Source of the DNA: Pictodentalium vernedei
Taxonomy: Eukaryota; Mollusca; Scaphopoda; Dentaliida; Dentaliidae
DNA: 64,000 nt
Assembly: GCA_031216915.1 (NCBI GenBank)
Contig: CM062294.1
Span: 387,367,217-387,431,216, forward strand
Reading direction: 5' to 3'
The notes beneath the pieces were generated by a model. It made no database searches. It was not told where the DNA came from and saw only the letters and a list, made by a program, of their open reading frames with translations. The position numbers were made by a program, and so were the translations under genes. This document shows, piece after piece, positions 61,853-64,000 of this stretch (position 1 is the first letter of the stretch; every line of letters begins with the position of its first letter).

Positions 61853-64000
61853 TTAGTGGACGACATTCTGAGCAACAGATAACGGACCTAAACAATGCAG
61901 GTCTCCAGAAATGGACTCAATATTTCTGAGATAAAAATTAGTAAATGTGGATGGCTGAGACCAATAAGCAGCCTTCATTAAATCTGTAATAGCAACACTA
62001 TTAGCATAAGCCCAGGAAGTAGAAAGAGCTCTTACTTCATGAGCAGAAATCTTAAGCACAGACTGCTGAGAAGAAGATAAATCTTCATACGCAGTACGGA
62101 TAGTTAACTGAATCCATCTAGCAATAGAATGGACTGAAATGTCCTTTCTATTAGGCATCAAAGACAGAAAGAAACGTTTCCGTCCCTTTCTGATGAACTG
62201 AGATCTCTGTTTATAGATACGTAGTGCTCTAACAGGACAGAGTAAAGGCCTACGCCCGTCTGAAGACGGAAGAGCCTTAATAACAATAGGTTCCGGATAT
62301 TTATTAGGAGCCTGATTCTTAGCTAAAAAACCGACGTTAGTAGTGAAGGTGATAGTGTTCCCAACACTACGATAATGAGAATCATCCACCGATAGTGCAT
62401 GAAGCTCACTGACTCTTCTGGCAGAAGAGAAAGCTAAGAGAAAAGCTGTCTTATAAGATAAGAATTTGAAATCTACTGTCCCAAGAGGTTCAAATGGCTT
62501 TTCCTTCAATTTAAGGAGAACCCAAGCTAAATTCCACTTAGGAATTAATCTAAGAGTTCTAGGTCTATTTATCGAAAAGTTTCTAACCAATTTCGATAAA
62601 GAGACATTAGATCCAATTTGTAAACTATCATGATGTGCATAGGTATCAGATAACATAGATCTATAACCCTTTATAGTAACCGGTTGCAGTTTGATTTCGT
62701 CAAACAAGTATACTAGAAAGTTAGCAATGTCTGGTATAGAGGGATCAAATATATCAACAGAATGATCCCTACACCAACGACGGAAAACCTTCCACTTAGC
62801 CGCATAGTTTAGCGAAGAGGAGGTCCTCCTACAGTTAGAAATCGCGTCCACTGCTCGTCCTGTAAAGTGCTTGCCATGCAAGAAGGACCGCACAACGGAA
62901 AAACGTGAAGGTTGAGACCTTGCGGGTTGTGATGCAGTTGGCGCGATTTCCCCTGCCAAAGAAGATCCTCTCGTGGAGGGAGCTTCCGCGGTAGGTCCCA
63001 CAACAGACACCTGAGTAGATTTATCCACGGTCTCTGTGGCGACAGAGATGCTACCAACAGAATCTTGCATTGAGATAGTTTTATCTTTAGCAATACTTGT
63101 TGAATTAACGGCGCTGGAGGATACGCATATCCTATCATTCCGTCCCAAGGGATCGATAGAGCGTCTACAGCAAATGCTCTTGGATCCGGACACGGGGACA
63201 CATACGTCTGCAACTGATTGTTGAGATGTGTCGCAAATAAGTCTATCATTGGCCGTTCCCATTGGTAGCAAATCTGATTGAATACTTGTTTGTTGAGAGT
63301 CCACTCCGACGGCAACAAGCGACCCTTTCGAGAAAGGGAGTCTGCTAGCACATTCAGACGACCCGGTATGTGACGGACCGAAAGAAGAACGTGATGTTCC
63401 AACGCAAACAGAAGGATTCTTTCCGTTAGATTGAACAACGGAACTGAATGAGTGCCTCCCTGATTCCGTATATACGCCACTACTGTCGTATTGTCGGATA
63501 GGATTTGGACATGAGCATCGTGAATAATGTCCATCCAGTGACGTAACGCAAGCCAAATTGACATCATTTCCTTGATGTTTATGTGCTTGCACAGGAATTG
63601 CGGATCCCAAAGACCCTGGCATCTCGAATCCGTTGGGATTAATGATGCACCCCAACCTGTTTGACTGGCATCCGTCATAATGGTAAAACTCGGATCCGGC
63701 AACTGCAGCGGAACTCCTTGAGTTAACCACTGAATGTTTGCCCAAGTCTGAATCTCTTGTTTCACTTGATCTGACAAGAGAACGTCTACATCGAGCGAAT
63801 GAATTTTCACACTCCAATTCTGAGTCAAGAAAATTTGAAGAGGCCGTGTGCGTAGCCGTCCCATCGGAATGAGATCCGCAGCGGCTCCGCACAGACCTAT
63901 CAGTCTCATAAATTCTCTCGCTGTGACTTTGTCTGTATTTAGACAATAGCGAGCGTAACAACTGACTAATTTCGCTCTGGTTAACGGCAGACGAACGAGA
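61853..64000 (-). CDS. DIRS tyrosine recombinase frame (B4), open to the window edge
   Basis: The recombinase domain (from about 62,860 down to 61,853) differs from B1 at a single residue by my reading, Ala for Asp after 'HEVRALSTSW'. The catalytic Arg, H-x-x-R, Trp and Tyr are all present. The upstream overlapping part is open to the edge but differs from B1 at many residues. Confidence 0.87.
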   Translation of the reverse strand, partial: SRSSAVNQSEISQLLRSLLSKYRQSHSERIYETDRSVRSRCGSHSDGTATHTASSNFLDSELECENSFARCRRSLVRSSETRDSDLGKHSVVNSRSSAAVAGSEFYHYDGCQSNRLGCIINPNGFEMPGSLGSAIPVQAHKHQGNDVNLACVTSLDGHYSRCSCPNPIRQYDSSGVYTESGRHSFSSVVQSNGKNPSVCVGTSRSSFGPSHTGSSECASRLPFSKGSLVAVGVDSQQTSIQSDLLPMGTANDRLICDTSQQSVADVCVPVSGSKSICCRRSIDPLGRNDRICVSSSAVNSTSIAKDKTISMQDSVGSISVATETVDKSTQVSVVGPTAEAPSTRGSSLAGEIAPTASQPARSQPSRFSVVRSFLHGKHFTGRAVDAISNCRRTSSSLNYAAKWKVFRRWCRDHSVDIFDPSIPDIANFLVYLFDEIKLQPVTIKGYRSMLSDTYAHHDSLQIGSNVSLSKLVRNFSINRPRTLRLIPKWNLAWVLLKLKEKPFEPLGTVDFKFLSYKTAFLLAFSSARRVSELHALSVDDSHYRSVGNTITFTTNVGFLAKNQAPNKYPEPIVIKALPSSDGRRPLLCPVRALRIYKQRSQFIRKGRKRFFLSLMPNRKDISVHSIARWIQLTIRTAYEDLSSSQQSVLKISAHEVRALSTSWAYANSVAITDLMKAAYWSQPSTFTNFYLRNIESISGDLHCLGPLSVAQNVVH
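62809..64000 (-). CDS. RT C-terminus / RNase H / methyltransferase-like (B4), partial
   Basis: This is the RNase H and downstream part of the RT polyprotein: 'TDAS', 'IKEM', 'LSDNTTVVAYIRNQGG', 'LADSLSR' and 'YAYPPAP'. The frame continues into the RT domain up to the right edge of the window, where the 'LPLTRAKLVSCY' segment is readable, so the polymerase core lies outside. Only four replacements against B1 are seen over ~366 codons. Confidence 0.88.
   Translation of the reverse strand, partial: LVRLPLTRAKLVSCYARYCLNTDKVTAREFMRLIGLCGAAADLIPMGRLRTRPLQIFLTQNWSVKIHSLDVDVLLSDQVKQEIQTWANIQWLTQGVPLQLPDPSFTIMTDASQTGWGASLIPTDSRCQGLWDPQFLCKHINIKEMMSIWLALRHWMDIIHDAHVQILSDNTTVVAYIRNQGGTHSVPLFNLTERILLFALEHHVLLSVRHIPGRLNVLADSLSRKGRLLPSEWTLNKQVFNQICYQWERPMIDLFATHLNNQLQTYVSPCPDPRAFAVDALSIPWDGMIGYAYPPAPLIQQVLLKIKLSQCKILLVASLSPQRPWINLLRCLLWDLPRKLPPREDLLWQGKSRQLHHNPQGLNLHVFPLCGPSCMASTLQDEQWTRFLTVGGPPLR

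Larger units (their letters stand above)
60867..64000 (-). mobile_element. DIRS family B, copy B4, cut by window edge
   Basis: The left end 'gttaaaaaatttatag' at 60867 is followed by an ITR of the B1 subtype ('gacgcagtcgtcccg'), the GC block at 61127-61138, an ICR at 61169-61257, a 3' UTR with C tract at 61743-61755, an open YR and an open RT frame running off the edge. It is closest to B1. Confidence 0.93.

Overview
The window is eukaryotic, non-coding-rich, AT-rich DNA from an animal, most likely a marine mollusc and plausibly a bivalve. This is inferred from split EGF exons with AG/GT splice signals, tRNA-derived SINEs, long homopolymer G/C runs, and ~165-bp tandem repeats ending in a 'tagctcac...gtgagcta' hairpin, a repeat style I know from bivalve genomes. 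No bacterial genes, operons, CRISPR arrays or rRNA genes are visible.

About 38 kb (60%) is DIRS-type retrotransposon: a reverse-transcribing element that integrates with a tyrosine recombinase (YR). All copies lie on the minus strand. There are two families. Family A has A1 (15354-21929) and A2 (50981-56778). Family B has B0 (1-906, only its 5' end in the window), B1 (23816-31313, best preserved), B2 (35894-42052 plus 49062-50032), B3 (42053-49061, nested inside B2), B5 (60446-60866, a diverged terminus) and B4 (60867 to the window edge, nested in B5). Read 5' to 3' on the minus strand, a full element has an inverted terminal repeat (ITR), a 5' leader, gag, reverse transcriptase/RNase H/methyltransferase-like ORF, YR ORF, 3' UTR, an internal complementary region (ICR) holding the complements of both outer ends joined together, and the second ITR. 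These parts fit one cycle: gag packages the RNA, RT/RNase H copies it, the ICR templates circle closure, and YR integrates the circle without target duplication.

The host gene visible is a minus-strand EGF-repeat protein. One exon lies at 50467-50583 and another at 2346-2466. Their phases and cysteine spacing join to form one canonical EGF domain, so everything between (about 48 kb, most of the DIRS cargo) is best read as one large intron.

Other content: three full-length tRNA-derived SINEs of one family with target-site duplications (13468, 30067, 32219) plus a fragment; tandem arrays at 7189, 11482, 22590, 32621, 34860 and 58941; foldback hairpins at 9435, 15251, 57034 and 58274; and stretches with no recognisable feature.

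The most interesting item is B3. It is a rearranged, RT-deleted and heavily decayed copy, yet its ITRs and ICR are nearly perfect and match each other, and it sits inside a much better preserved relative. This points to a non-autonomous DIRS lineage mobilised in trans. Other leads are a conserved eight-ligand zinc-like cluster at the start of gag in both families, a gag frame separated from the YR frame by a single TGA in both families, a covarying leader stem-loop, and a short GC-rich block conserved beside the ICR in every copy.
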